Assembly (NCBI RefSeq): GCF_024753285.1
Contig: NZ_JANUGW010000011.1
Coordinates: 62,001-126,000 of the forward strand
Reading direction: 5' to 3'
DNA: 64,000 nucleotides
DNA from: Massilia pinisoli
GTDB taxonomy: Bacteria; Pseudomonadota; Gammaproteobacteria; Burkholderiales; Burkholderiaceae_D
Below the pieces are notes generated by a model that was not told where the DNA came from, searched no databases, and worked only from the letters and a program-made list of their open reading frames with translations. Below are positions 55,730 to 62,811 of the stretch, in pieces (position 1 is the first letter of the stretch; every line of letters begins with the position of its first letter). A program made the translations under genes and the position numbers.

Positions 55730-56724
55730 GCGGCACTCCGTTCGGGTTGGGCGGCGGTGCCGTGCAGCGGCAGGATCTGGCGGCTGCGGCGGCCCGCGCC
55801 GCGGGCGTTGATCAGGACGGCGACGAGGATCACGAGGCCCGTGAGGGCACTCTGCCAGAATGGCGATACCTGCAGCACGGGCAGCGCGTTGCCGATCACG
55901 GTGAGGAACAATGCGCCCAGCATCGCGCCGAGCACGGTGCCCACGCCGCCGCCGATGGAGACGCCGCCGATCACGCACGCGGCGATCACGGTGAACTCGA
56001 AGCCGTACGCGATTTCCGTGTAGGCGACGGCATAGCGCGCGACCCACAGGTAGCCGCACAGGCCGGCCACCGCACCGGACAGCGCATACGTCCACAGCAA
56101 GCGCTTGTGGCTGGGGATGCCGATATAGCCTGCGCATTGCGGCGCGTTGCCGATCGCGTACAGGTCGCGGCCGAAGCGCGTGCCGCGCGCGACCCACGCG
56201 AAGACGCCCACGGTGGCGGCCGCGATCCATACGAGGTGCGGCAGGCCGAGAAGGCGGTCCAGCGGAAAGGCGATGAAGTGCGCGGGCATCTGATGCGCGG
56301 ACACCCACGCGCCGCCCGACAGCACGAACACGGCGCCGCGGTACACGCTCATGGTGCCCAGTGTGACGACGATCGGCGGCAGTTCGAGGTAACCGATCAG
56401 CCAGCCGTTGACGAGGCCGAGCGCGAGGCCGACGGCGACGGCCGCCAGCATGATCAGGGGCAGCGGCAGGCCGGGCACGTGCGCAGCCAGCATCGCGGCG
56501 ACCATGCCGGACAGCGCCAGGTTCGACGCGACGGACAGGTCGACGCCGCGCGTGACAATGACGAGCATCTGCGTCAGGGCGAGCATGACGAGCAGGGTAC
56601 TGTCCGTGACGACGTTCGCGAGCGAGCCGCTGGACAGAAATGCGGGCGCGCGCAGGCCGACGGCCAGGACGAGCAGCACGATCATCGCGGCCAGCAGCGG
56701 CTCGCGTTGTTTCAGGAAGGTCAT
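55726..56724 (-). CDS. rhaP: Rhamnose ABC transporter permease 1
   Basis: Inner-membrane permease of 332 residues, paralogous to RhaQ, with MLALTQMLVIVTRGVDLSVASNLALSGMVAAMLA, PPIVVTLGTMSVYRGAVFVLSGG and the ATPase-contact loop GRDLYAIGNAPQCAGYIGI. ATG 56724 overlaps the rhaT stop as ATGA and its stop overlaps the rhaQ GTG start, so T-P-Q-K form a tightly coupled translation unit. Two distinct permeases forming a heterodimer is the arrangement known for the R. leguminosarum rhamnose transporter. Confidence 0.9.
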   Translation of the reverse strand: MTFLKQREPLLAAMIVLLVLAVGLRAPAFLSSGSLANVVTDSTLLVMLALTQMLVIVTRGVDLSVASNLALSGMVAAMLAAHVPGLPLPLIMLAAVAVGLALGLVNGWLIGYLELPPIVVTLGTMSVYRGAVFVLSGGAWVSAHQMPAHFIAFPLDRLLGLPHLVWIAAATVGVFAWVARGTRFGRDLYAIGNAPQCAGYIGIPSHKRLLWTYALSGAVAGLCGYLWVARYAVAYTEIAYGFEFTVIAACVIGGVSIGGGVGTVLGAMLGALFLTVIGNALPVLQVSPFWQSALTGLVILVAVLINARGAGRRSRQILPLHGTAAQPERSAA

Positions 56725-58271
56725 GCAGCCTCCGGCGCGGTGATGGGGTCGAGGGCCAGACCCGATGCGGCCGCGACGACGGCTTCCGGCGTCGCCTCGT
56801 CGCGCGTGAATTCGCGCTGCACGCGGCCGTGGTGCATGACGACGACGCGGTCCGCCATGCCCAGCACCTCCGGCAGCTCCGACGACACGAGGATGACGGA
56901 CAGCCCGCGCGTCACGAGTTCGCTGATGAAGCGGTGCACGGCGGCCTTCGAGCCGATGTCGATGCCCTTCGTCGGCTCGTCGAGGATGATCACTTTCGGG
57001 TTTGTCGCGAGCCACTTGCCGAGGACGACCTTCTGCTGGTTGCCGCCCGAGAGTTCAGCGACGTGCTGCGTGAGGTGGCTCGCCTTCAGTTCCAGCTGCT
57101 CGGCGAAATGGCGCGCGATCGCGGTCTCCTGCGCGCGGCGCCCGCGCAGGAAGAAGCCGATGCGCGACAGGATGGGCAACGTGATGTTCTGCTGGATCGT
57201 CATCGTGAGGTGCGCGCCGTGGTGCTGGCGGTCTTCCGGCACGTAGGCGATGCCGAGCGCGATCGCTTCGCCGGGCGAGCGCGCAGCCACGGGCTTGCCG
57301 TCCAATGTGACGCAGCCGGAAACCCCGGGTGTCAGGCCGAACAGCGCCTGCATCACTTCCGAGCGGCCGGCGCCAACGAGGCCGTAGAAGCCGAGGATCT
57401 CGCCGCGGCGCAGAGTGAAGCTGACGTCGTCGAATTCGGTTGGATGCGACAGGTTCTGCACGACGAGCAGCGGCGCGCCGATCGTGGCCTCCGCCTTGGG
57501 ATAGGCCTGGTGCACGGCGCGCCCGACCATCAATGCGACCAGTTCCCCTTCCGTGATGTCGGCCAGGCGCCCGTCGGCGACGAACTGGCCGTCGCGCAGC
57601 ACCGTGTAGCGGTCGGCCACGGCGAAGATCTCGTCGAATTTGTGCGAGATGAAGATGACCGCGGTGCCGGCGGCCTTCAGCTGGTCGATGATGCGGTACA
57701 GTTCGCGGATCTCGCGCTGCGACAGGGCGGCCGTCGGCTCGTCCAGGATGACGACGCGCGCTTCCTGCGCGAGGGCGCGCGCGATCTCGACGAAATGGCG
57801 CTGCGCGACGGACAGGTCCTTGATGCGCGCTTTTACGGGGAGCGCGACTTCCAGGCGGGCGAACAGCGCCTCCGCTTCGCGCTCGATGCGCGCCCAGTCG
57901 ATGCGGCCGGCGCGCACGGGCTGGCGGCCCACGTAGATATTCTCGGCGACCGTGAGCTCGTCGAACATCACGGTTTCCTGGTGTACGGCGGTGATCCCGG
58001 CGGCCATCGCTTCCTGCGGGCTCGCGAACGTCACGGGCTTCCCGTCGAGGGCAAGCGTGCCGGCGTCCGGCCGGTAGATGCCCGTCAGCGTCTTCACGAG
58101 CGTGGACTTGCCCGCGCCGTTCTCGCCGACGAGGGCCATGCATTCGCCGGCGCGGATCGTGATGTTGACGCCGTTCAGCGCGTGGATGCCGTTGAAGCGC
58201 TTGCTGATGCCGGTCAGTTGCAGGACCGGGGGCGCGTCCGTTCGCGGACTTGTGGTGTCGGTGGCTGGCAT
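56721..58271 (-). CDS. rhaT: Rhamnose ABC transporter ATPase (double-domain)
   Basis: Cytoplasmic ATPase of 516 residues with two fused nucleotide-binding domains as in RbsA/AraG. The first domain has Walker A GENGAGKST (49-57), signature LSVAQRHFVEI and Walker B VVILDEPTAAL. The second has a degenerate Walker A (GLVGAGRSEV), a canonical signature LSGGNQQKV and Walker B VIILDEPTKGID, the usual asymmetric pattern. The ATG 58271 is chosen because the in-frame extension beyond it consists of a 12-bp tandem repeat encoding RSTL units. Name follows the R. leguminosarum rhaT, not the E. coli RhaT permease. A hairpin in the gap before it may lower its level relative to RhaS. Confidence 0.92.
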   Translation of the reverse strand: MPATDTTSPRTDAPPVLQLTGISKRFNGIHALNGVNITIRAGECMALVGENGAGKSTLVKTLTGIYRPDAGTLALDGKPVTFASPQEAMAAGITAVHQETVMFDELTVAENIYVGRQPVRAGRIDWARIEREAEALFARLEVALPVKARIKDLSVAQRHFVEIARALAQEARVVILDEPTAALSQREIRELYRIIDQLKAAGTAVIFISHKFDEIFAVADRYTVLRDGQFVADGRLADITEGELVALMVGRAVHQAYPKAEATIGAPLLVVQNLSHPTEFDDVSFTLRRGEILGFYGLVGAGRSEVMQALFGLTPGVSGCVTLDGKPVAARSPGEAIALGIAYVPEDRQHHGAHLTMTIQQNITLPILSRIGFFLRGRRAQETAIARHFAEQLELKASHLTQHVAELSGGNQQKVVLGKWLATNPKVIILDEPTKGIDIGSKAAVHRFISELVTRGLSVILVSSELPEVLGMADRVVVMHHGRVQREFTRDEATPEAVVAAASGLALDPITAPEAA

Positions 58272-58296
58272 AGTGGTGCGGTGTGATTGAAAACGC

Positions 58297-58323
58297 CGCC
58301 GTTCCGCGCGGGGCGGAACGGCG
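58297..58323 (-). terminator. Hairpin between rhaS and rhaT, attenuator or stabiliser
   Basis: CGCCGTTCCGC (58297-58307) and GCGGAACGGCG (58313-58323) form a perfect 11-bp stem with a five-base loop. On the transcribed minus strand GCGTTTT follows, a weak T-run. Such a stem just after a binding-protein gene commonly protects upstream RNA or lets only part of transcription continue, so that the binding protein exceeds the membrane parts. Confidence 0.6.
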
Positions 58324-58331
58324 CGATACAT

Positions 58332-58379
58332 CAAAGTACTGCGCAAAGTACTGCGCAAAGTACTGCGCAAGGTACTGCT
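58332..58379. repeat. Four-copy 12-bp tandem repeat
   Basis: CAAAGTACTGCG is present three times exactly and a fourth time as CAAGGTACTGCT, ending on the first base of the rhaS stop codon complement. Each unit contains the palindrome AGTACT or a variant. The array lies in the rhaS-rhaT gap and could vary in copy number by slippage, changing the distance between rhaS and the downstream hairpin. Confidence 0.85.
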
Positions 58380-59386
58380 CAGAACAGCTTGGCGAACTTG
58401 TCGACGTTGTCGGCGTTGTACGTGAACGGCGGTCCGAGCGCGGCCTCGCCTTCGGCATCGAGCGTCACGTTGCCAAGGCGGCCGACGGACACGGTGGCAC
58501 CCGGCTTCGCCTCGGCCTTGCCCTTCACGAACTGGTCGGCGGCGTATGTCGCGGCATAACCCAGGTCGATCGGATTCCAGATCGCGAATTCCTTCACGGC
58601 GCCGCTCTTCACGTGGCCCGCCATCTCGGACGGCAGGCCGAGGCCCGTCACGTAGACCTTGCCGACCAGGTGCTCGTCCGCGACGGCCTTGCTCGCGGCG
58701 ACGATGCCCACGGTCGTCGGCGCGATGATCGCCTTCAGCTGCGGATGGCTGCGCAGCAGGCCGATCGCCTCGCGGTAGCTCTTGTCCGACTGGTCGTCGC
58801 CGTACACGGTGGCCACCAGTTTCAGCTTCGCGTACTCCGGCTTCTGCAGGACGTTCTTCATCACACCGATCCAGATGTTCTGGTTCGTCGCTTGCGCCGA
58901 CGCGGACAGGATCGCGATCTCGCCCGCGCCCCCGATTTCGTCGGACGCCATCTGGATCTGCTTCTCGCCGATCAGCTGCGCGTTCGACGGATTGAGCTGC
59001 ATTTGCCGGCCCTCGGGCGCGATGCCGCTGTCGAACGAAATGACCTTGATCCCGCGCTGCATGGCCTTCTTCGCGATGGGGACGAGCGCGTTCGGATCGT
59101 TCGCGGAGATGACGATGGCGTCGACCTTCTGGCTGATCAGGGAGTTGATGATCTCGATCTGGCCTTCGGCGCTCGGTGTCGTCGGCCCCGTGTAGATCAC
59201 TTCCACGTTGCCGAGCTGTTTCGCCGCTTCGTCGGCACCGGTGTGGGCGGCGTCGAAGAAGCCGTTGCCGAGGCTTTTCACGACCATCGCGATGCGGGTC
59301 TTTTCAGGCTTCTTCTGGCCGCAGGCCGCAAGGCCGGCCAGGATGCCGACGGCCGCCAGCGCGAGCAGGGTGGTTTTCAGCTTCAA
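58379..59386 (-). CDS. rhaS: Rhamnose ABC transporter substrate-binding lipoprotein
   Basis: Periplasmic binding lipoprotein of 335 residues (signal with LAACG, Cys 22 lipidated) of the ribose/galactose-binding PBP1 type: IAMVVKSLGNGFFDAAHTGADEAAKQLG, IEIINSLISQKVDAIVISANDPNALVPIAKKAMQRGIKVISFDSG and IWNPIDLGYAATYAADQFVKG. The position after the DeoR regulator and before the ATPase equals rhaS of R. leguminosarum (not the E. coli AraC-type RhaS). It captures rhamnose for RhaT/P/Q. Its ATG overlaps the rhaR stop as ATGA. A 12-bp tandem repeat and a strong hairpin follow, suggesting it is expressed above the membrane components. Confidence 0.92.
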   Translation of the reverse strand: MKLKTTLLALAAVGILAGLAACGQKKPEKTRIAMVVKSLGNGFFDAAHTGADEAAKQLGNVEVIYTGPTTPSAEGQIEIINSLISQKVDAIVISANDPNALVPIAKKAMQRGIKVISFDSGIAPEGRQMQLNPSNAQLIGEKQIQMASDEIGGAGEIAILSASAQATNQNIWIGVMKNVLQKPEYAKLKLVATVYGDDQSDKSYREAIGLLRSHPQLKAIIAPTTVGIVAASKAVADEHLVGKVYVTGLGLPSEMAGHVKSGAVKEFAIWNPIDLGYAATYAADQFVKGKAEAKPGATVSVGRLGNVTLDAEGEAALGPPFTYNADNVDKFAKLF

Positions 59387-60285
59387 TGTGCGGGCTCCAG
59401 TTGGGTGTCGAGCCGCGGGTCGAGCTGCGCGTCCAGGTGGAACAGCGCCGCGGACTGCAGGTCGTACTGCGGATTAAAAAAAGGTGCACCGACGTCCGGC
59501 GCCACGTCGTCCGGTTCGACGGTGACAACCTTGACGCCGTATTGCTCGAGCGTCTGTACGGCCTTGTCGGACGCGCCGGTGTCCGTAATGACGGTCGACA
59601 CGCGATCGAGGCCACACAGGATCAGGCCCGCCTTGCGCGCGAACTTGGAGCTGTCCGCCAGCACGACGAGTTCTTCGGCCTGGCTGATCAGGCGCTTCTC
59701 GGCCTGGATCAGCAGCGGGTCCGCTTCCATCAGCCCCAGTAAAGACAGGCCGTAGACGCTCATGAACATCTTGCCCGCGTAGTGGTGCTGGGTGATGTCG
59801 TTATCGAACGGCGACAGGATCACGTTCTGCTCGCGGTAGACCTTCCCGCCGGGGACGATGATCTCGTTCTCGCTCGAGACGAGCAGGCGCTCCGCCATCA
59901 GGAACGAATTGGTGAGGATCTTGAGGTGCTTGTCGGCCAGGAATTCGGCCATCATGAACGTCGTCGTGCCGCCGTTGATGATGATCGTTTCGCCGTCCGC
60001 GCACATGCCGGCCGCGTGGCGCGCAATGGCCCGCTTCCGCGCCGCATAGCACTGGATGTTGTTCTGGAACGTTTCGCTCGACAGCGGGAACTGGCGCTTC
60101 TTCGGAAGCAGGTTCTCGGCGCCGCCGCGGGTGCGGGTGAGCAGGTTGCGGGCTGCGAGCCAGCTGATGTCGCGCCGGACCGTGGCCGGCGATGCGTTGA
60201 GCCATTCGACGAGTTGCTGGACCGTCGCCGTCTGATGCTCGGCGAGCAGTTTCAGCAAACGCTTGCGGCGTTTGTGATTCACCAT
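59383..60285 (-). CDS. rhaR: DeoR-family regulator of rhamnose catabolism
   Basis: Cytoplasmic transcription regulator of 300 residues. The N-terminal DeoR helix-turn-helix spans about 6-55 (KRLLKLLAEHQTATVQQLVEWLNASPATVRRDISWLAARNLLTRTRGGA). The C-terminal sugar-phosphate sensor domain of the ribose-isomerase fold contains IIINGGTTTFMMAEFL, ILTNSFLMAERL, ISQAEELVVLADSSKFARKAGL and VITD. AGGAGGAGAC lies before the ATG. It heads the minus-strand operon and is divergent from rhaD, so it probably binds the palindrome in the 60286-60628 gap and responds to a phosphorylated rhamnose intermediate. The name follows R. leguminosarum rhaR, not the AraC-type RhaR of E. coli. Confidence 0.92.
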   Translation of the reverse strand: MVNHKRRKRLLKLLAEHQTATVQQLVEWLNASPATVRRDISWLAARNLLTRTRGGAENLLPKKRQFPLSSETFQNNIQCYAARKRAIARHAAGMCADGETIIINGGTTTFMMAEFLADKHLKILTNSFLMAERLLVSSENEIIVPGGKVYREQNVILSPFDNDITQHHYAGKMFMSVYGLSLLGLMEADPLLIQAEKRLISQAEELVVLADSSKFARKAGLILCGLDRVSTVITDTGASDKAVQTLEQYGVKVVTVEPDDVAPDVGAPFFNPQYDLQSAALFHLDAQLDPRLDTQLEPAH

Positions 60286-60386
60286 TGTCTCCTCCTGATG
60301 CCGTCTGTTTTTGTGAAGCGGCCTGACAACGTCGTACCGATGGTCGCGTTGTGTGGGAAAAAGAGTAATGAGGAGTTAACAGTGCG

Positions 60387-60413
60387 TCAATCGTTAAATG
60401 ATCAAACGATTGA
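60387..60413. promoter_or_regulatory. Palindromic operator, probable RhaR site
   Basis: TCAATCGTT (60387-60395) and AACGATTGA (60405-60413) are perfect 9-bp arms around a nine-base spacer, about one helical turn and a half between half-site centres. It lies 102 bases before rhaR and 216 before rhaD. DeoR regulators often use such widely spaced inverted repeats. Confidence 0.65.
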
Positions 60414-60502
60414 TTATTTGGCCGCCGCAGCGCCGCGAAATGCGCGTTTCGATCAACCTGATGATTAAATCGTTCTTGGTCACGATGTTGATCGGTTCCG
60501 CG

Positions 60503-60532
60503 TTGACACCCCTCGGGCCGCTGAATTCTACT
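60503..60532 (+). promoter_or_regulatory. Sigma70-like promoter for rhaD
   Basis: TTGACA (60503-60508) and TCTACT (60527-60532) with an 18-base spacer read toward rhaD, leaving a leader of about 90 bases. The -35 match is perfect, the -10 match moderate. Confidence 0.45.
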
Positions 60533-60628
60533 GTGCCGGATGCCGCGACCGTGGTCCGCCACGGCACGGGCGAAGGAGACGGGATCGCCGTCCGGCGACG
60601 ACACACAACGCATATTGGAGAATTTTGA

Positions 60629-62737
60629 ATGGGTGCACCGAGCGACACGAAGCACAAGGAACCGATCACGTCACGCTGGGACGACCAGCACGCGGCCGCG
60701 CTGAGCGAGCCGGAACTGCTGCTGTACCGTTCCAACCTGCTCGGTTCCGACCTGCGCATCACGAACTTCGGCGGCGGCAATACGTCGGCCAAGATCGCGA
60801 TGACGGATCCGCTCACGGGCGATCAGGTCGACGTGCTGTGGGTGAAAGGCTCGGGCGGGGACCTGGGTTCGATCAAGCTGGATGGCTTCTCGACGCTGTA
60901 CATGGACAAGCTGCACGCGCTGAAAGGGCGCTACCGCGGCCTGGAACACGAGGACGAGATGGTCGGCTACCTGCCGCACTGCACGTTCGATCTGAACCCG
61001 CGCGCCGCGTCGATCGACACGCCGCTGCATGCGTACATCGACCGCAAACACGTCGACCACATGCACCCGGACGCCGTCATCGCCATCGCCGCCTGCAAGA
61101 ACAGCCGCGCGCTGACGGAGAAGATCTTCGAGGGCGAACTGGGATGGCTGCCGTGGCAGCGCCCCGGCTACGATCTCGGGCTGAAACTGGAAAAGCTGTC
61201 GCAGGAACAGCCGCAGCTGAAGGGCATCATCCTCGAAGGCCACGGACTGTTCACGTGGGGCGATACCGCGAAGTCGTGCTACGAGACGACGCTCGCGATG
61301 ATCAAGCGTGCCGACGAGTGGCTCAGCGCGAACGTGAAGCAGCCCGTATTCGGCGGCCGGGTCGCGCAGCCGCTGCCGGCGGCAGAACGGGCGGCGCTCG
61401 CGGCCCGGCTGATGCCCCTGCTGCGCGGGAAGATCAGCCAGCAGGAATACAAGCTCGGTCACTTCGACGATGCCGACGCCGTGCTGGAATTCGTCTGCAG
61501 CGCCGACCTCGCGCCGCTGGCCGCGCTGGGCACGTCGTGTCCCGACCACTTCCTGCGCACGAAGATCCGCCCGCTGGTGCTCGACTTCGATCCGGCTGCA
61601 CCGGATTTCGATCGCCTCGTGGGCGGCCTCGATCAGGCGTTGAGCGATTACCGCGCCGACTACACGGCGTATTACGAGCGCTGCAAGCGCGCCAACTCGC
61701 CGAAGATCCGCGACGCGAATCCGATCATCTACCTGATCCCCGGCGTGGGCATGCTGTCGTTCGCGAAGGACAAGGCCACGGCGCGCATCGCCGGCGAGTT
61801 CTACGTCAATGCGATCAACGTGATGCGCGGCGCGAACGGCGTAGACTCCTACGTCGGGCTGCCGGAACAGGAAGCGTTCGACATCGAGTACTGGCTGCTG
61901 GAAGAGGCGAAGCTGCAGCGCATGCCGAAACCGAAGAGCCTCGCGGGGCGCATCGCCCTCGTGACGGGCGGCGCGGGCGGCATCGGCCAGGCCGTGGCGC
62001 GCCAGCTGCTGCAGGAAGGCGCGTGCGTGATGCTGACCGATATCGACGGCGAGGCGCTCGAAGAGGCGCGCCAGAATCTCGTCAAGGTGGCGGGCAAGGA
62101 TGGCGTGGCGACCGTGCAGGCGAACATCACGAGCGAGGACGACGTGGCCGGCATCCTGTCCGCGACGGCGTTGCGCTTCGGCGGCGTCGACCTGCTCGTG
62201 TCGAACGCAGGCATCGCGTCGGCTGCGCCGCTGGACGAGACGTCGCTGGAAGTGTGGAAGCGCAACCAGGACATCCTCGTCACCGGGTACTTCCTTGTGA
62301 GCCGCAATACGTTCCAGATCATGAAGCAGCAACAGCTGGGCGGCAGCATCGTCTTCGTGGGCAGCAAGAACGGTCTCGTCGCGTCGGCCGGCGCGTCCGC
62401 GTACTGCACGGCGAAGGCGGCCGAGATCCACCTGGCGCGCTGCATCGCGCTGGAAGGGGCGGAACACGGCATCCGCGTCAACGTCGTCAATCCGGACGCC
62501 GTGATCCGCGGCTCGCGCATCTGGGACGGCAAGTGGAAGGAAGAGCGCGCCGCGTCGAACAAGATCGGCGCGGACGACGTCGAGGAGTTCTATCGCAAGC
62601 GCAGCATGCTGAAGAAGAGCGTCTTCCCGGAAGATATCGCGGAAGCCGTGTACTTCTTCGCGAGCGACAAGTCCGGCAAGAGCACGGGCAATGTGCTGAA
62701 CGTCGATGCGGGCAACGCGGCCGCTTTCACGCGATAA
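60629..62737 (+). CDS. rhaD: Bifunctional rhamnulose-1-phosphate aldolase / lactaldehyde dehydrogenase
   Basis: Cytoplasmic 702-residue fusion. The N-terminal class II aldolase domain (to about 430) carries the zinc-site histidines H144 and H146 in DHMHPDAV and H205 in EGHGLFTWG; it splits rhamnulose-1-phosphate into DHAP and L-lactaldehyde. The C-terminal SDR domain begins near 440 (GRIALVTGGAGGIG), with YCTAK (Y592, K596) and VSNAGIAS, and oxidises lactaldehyde to lactate. This architecture matches RhaD of R. leguminosarum and the bifunctional RhaEW type of other bacteria. GGAG lies eight bases before the ATG. Divergent from rhaR and 74 bases upstream of rhaI, it forms the catabolic half of the rhamnose locus. 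Confidence 0.93.
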   Translation: MGAPSDTKHKEPITSRWDDQHAAALSEPELLLYRSNLLGSDLRITNFGGGNTSAKIAMTDPLTGDQVDVLWVKGSGGDLGSIKLDGFSTLYMDKLHALKGRYRGLEHEDEMVGYLPHCTFDLNPRAASIDTPLHAYIDRKHVDHMHPDAVIAIAACKNSRALTEKIFEGELGWLPWQRPGYDLGLKLEKLSQEQPQLKGIILEGHGLFTWGDTAKSCYETTLAMIKRADEWLSANVKQPVFGGRVAQPLPAAERAALAARLMPLLRGKISQQEYKLGHFDDADAVLEFVCSADLAPLAALGTSCPDHFLRTKIRPLVLDFDPAAPDFDRLVGGLDQALSDYRADYTAYYERCKRANSPKIRDANPIIYLIPGVGMLSFAKDKATARIAGEFYVNAINVMRGANGVDSYVGLPEQEAFDIEYWLLEEAKLQRMPKPKSLAGRIALVTGGAGGIGQAVARQLLQEGACVMLTDIDGEALEEARQNLVKVAGKDGVATVQANITSEDDVAGILSATALRFGGVDLLVSNAGIASAAPLDETSLEVWKRNQDILVTGYFLVSRNTFQIMKQQQLGGSIVFVGSKNGLVASAGASAYCTAKAAEIHLARCIALEGAEHGIRVNVVNPDAVIRGSRIWDGKWKEERAASNKIGADDVEEFYRKRSMLKKSVFPEDIAEAVYFFASDKSGKSTGNVLNVDAGNAAAFTR

Positions 62738-62770
62738 TCGAGATAGCCGGACAGTACCAATAAGATGAGC

Positions 62771-62791
62771 GGCGCCGCGAGAGGCGGTGCC
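62771..62791 (+). repeat. Stem-loop between rhaD and rhaI
   Basis: GGCGCCGC (62771-62778) pairs with GCGGTGCC (62784-62791) with one G-U pair and a five-base loop. It lies between the rhaD stop and the rhaI ribosome site. It could influence rhaI translation or RNA stability; a 12-codon frame (62764-62802) overlaps it and is not considered real. Confidence 0.4.
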
Positions 62792-62811
62792 GCCGACGAC
62801 TAGGAGACAAC

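Larger units (their letters stand above)
60286..60628. other. rhaR-rhaD divergent control region
   Basis: These 343 bases hold no supported gene. They are AT-richer than the surroundings and contain the large palindrome at 60387-60413, further GTTGATCGG/TTTCGATCAAC half-sites around 60445-60495, a TTGACA promoter element at 60503 and a leader to the rhaD start. The layout fits one repressor controlling both directions. Confidence 0.7.

Noticed and set aside
58332..58379. Possible CRISPR-like array
   Set aside because: Units are 12 bases and directly contiguous with no spacers and no cas genes, so this is a simple tandem repeat.
62764..62802. 12-codon frame between rhaD and rhaI
   Set aside because: It overlaps a stem-loop, has no ribosome site of its own and no recognisable product.
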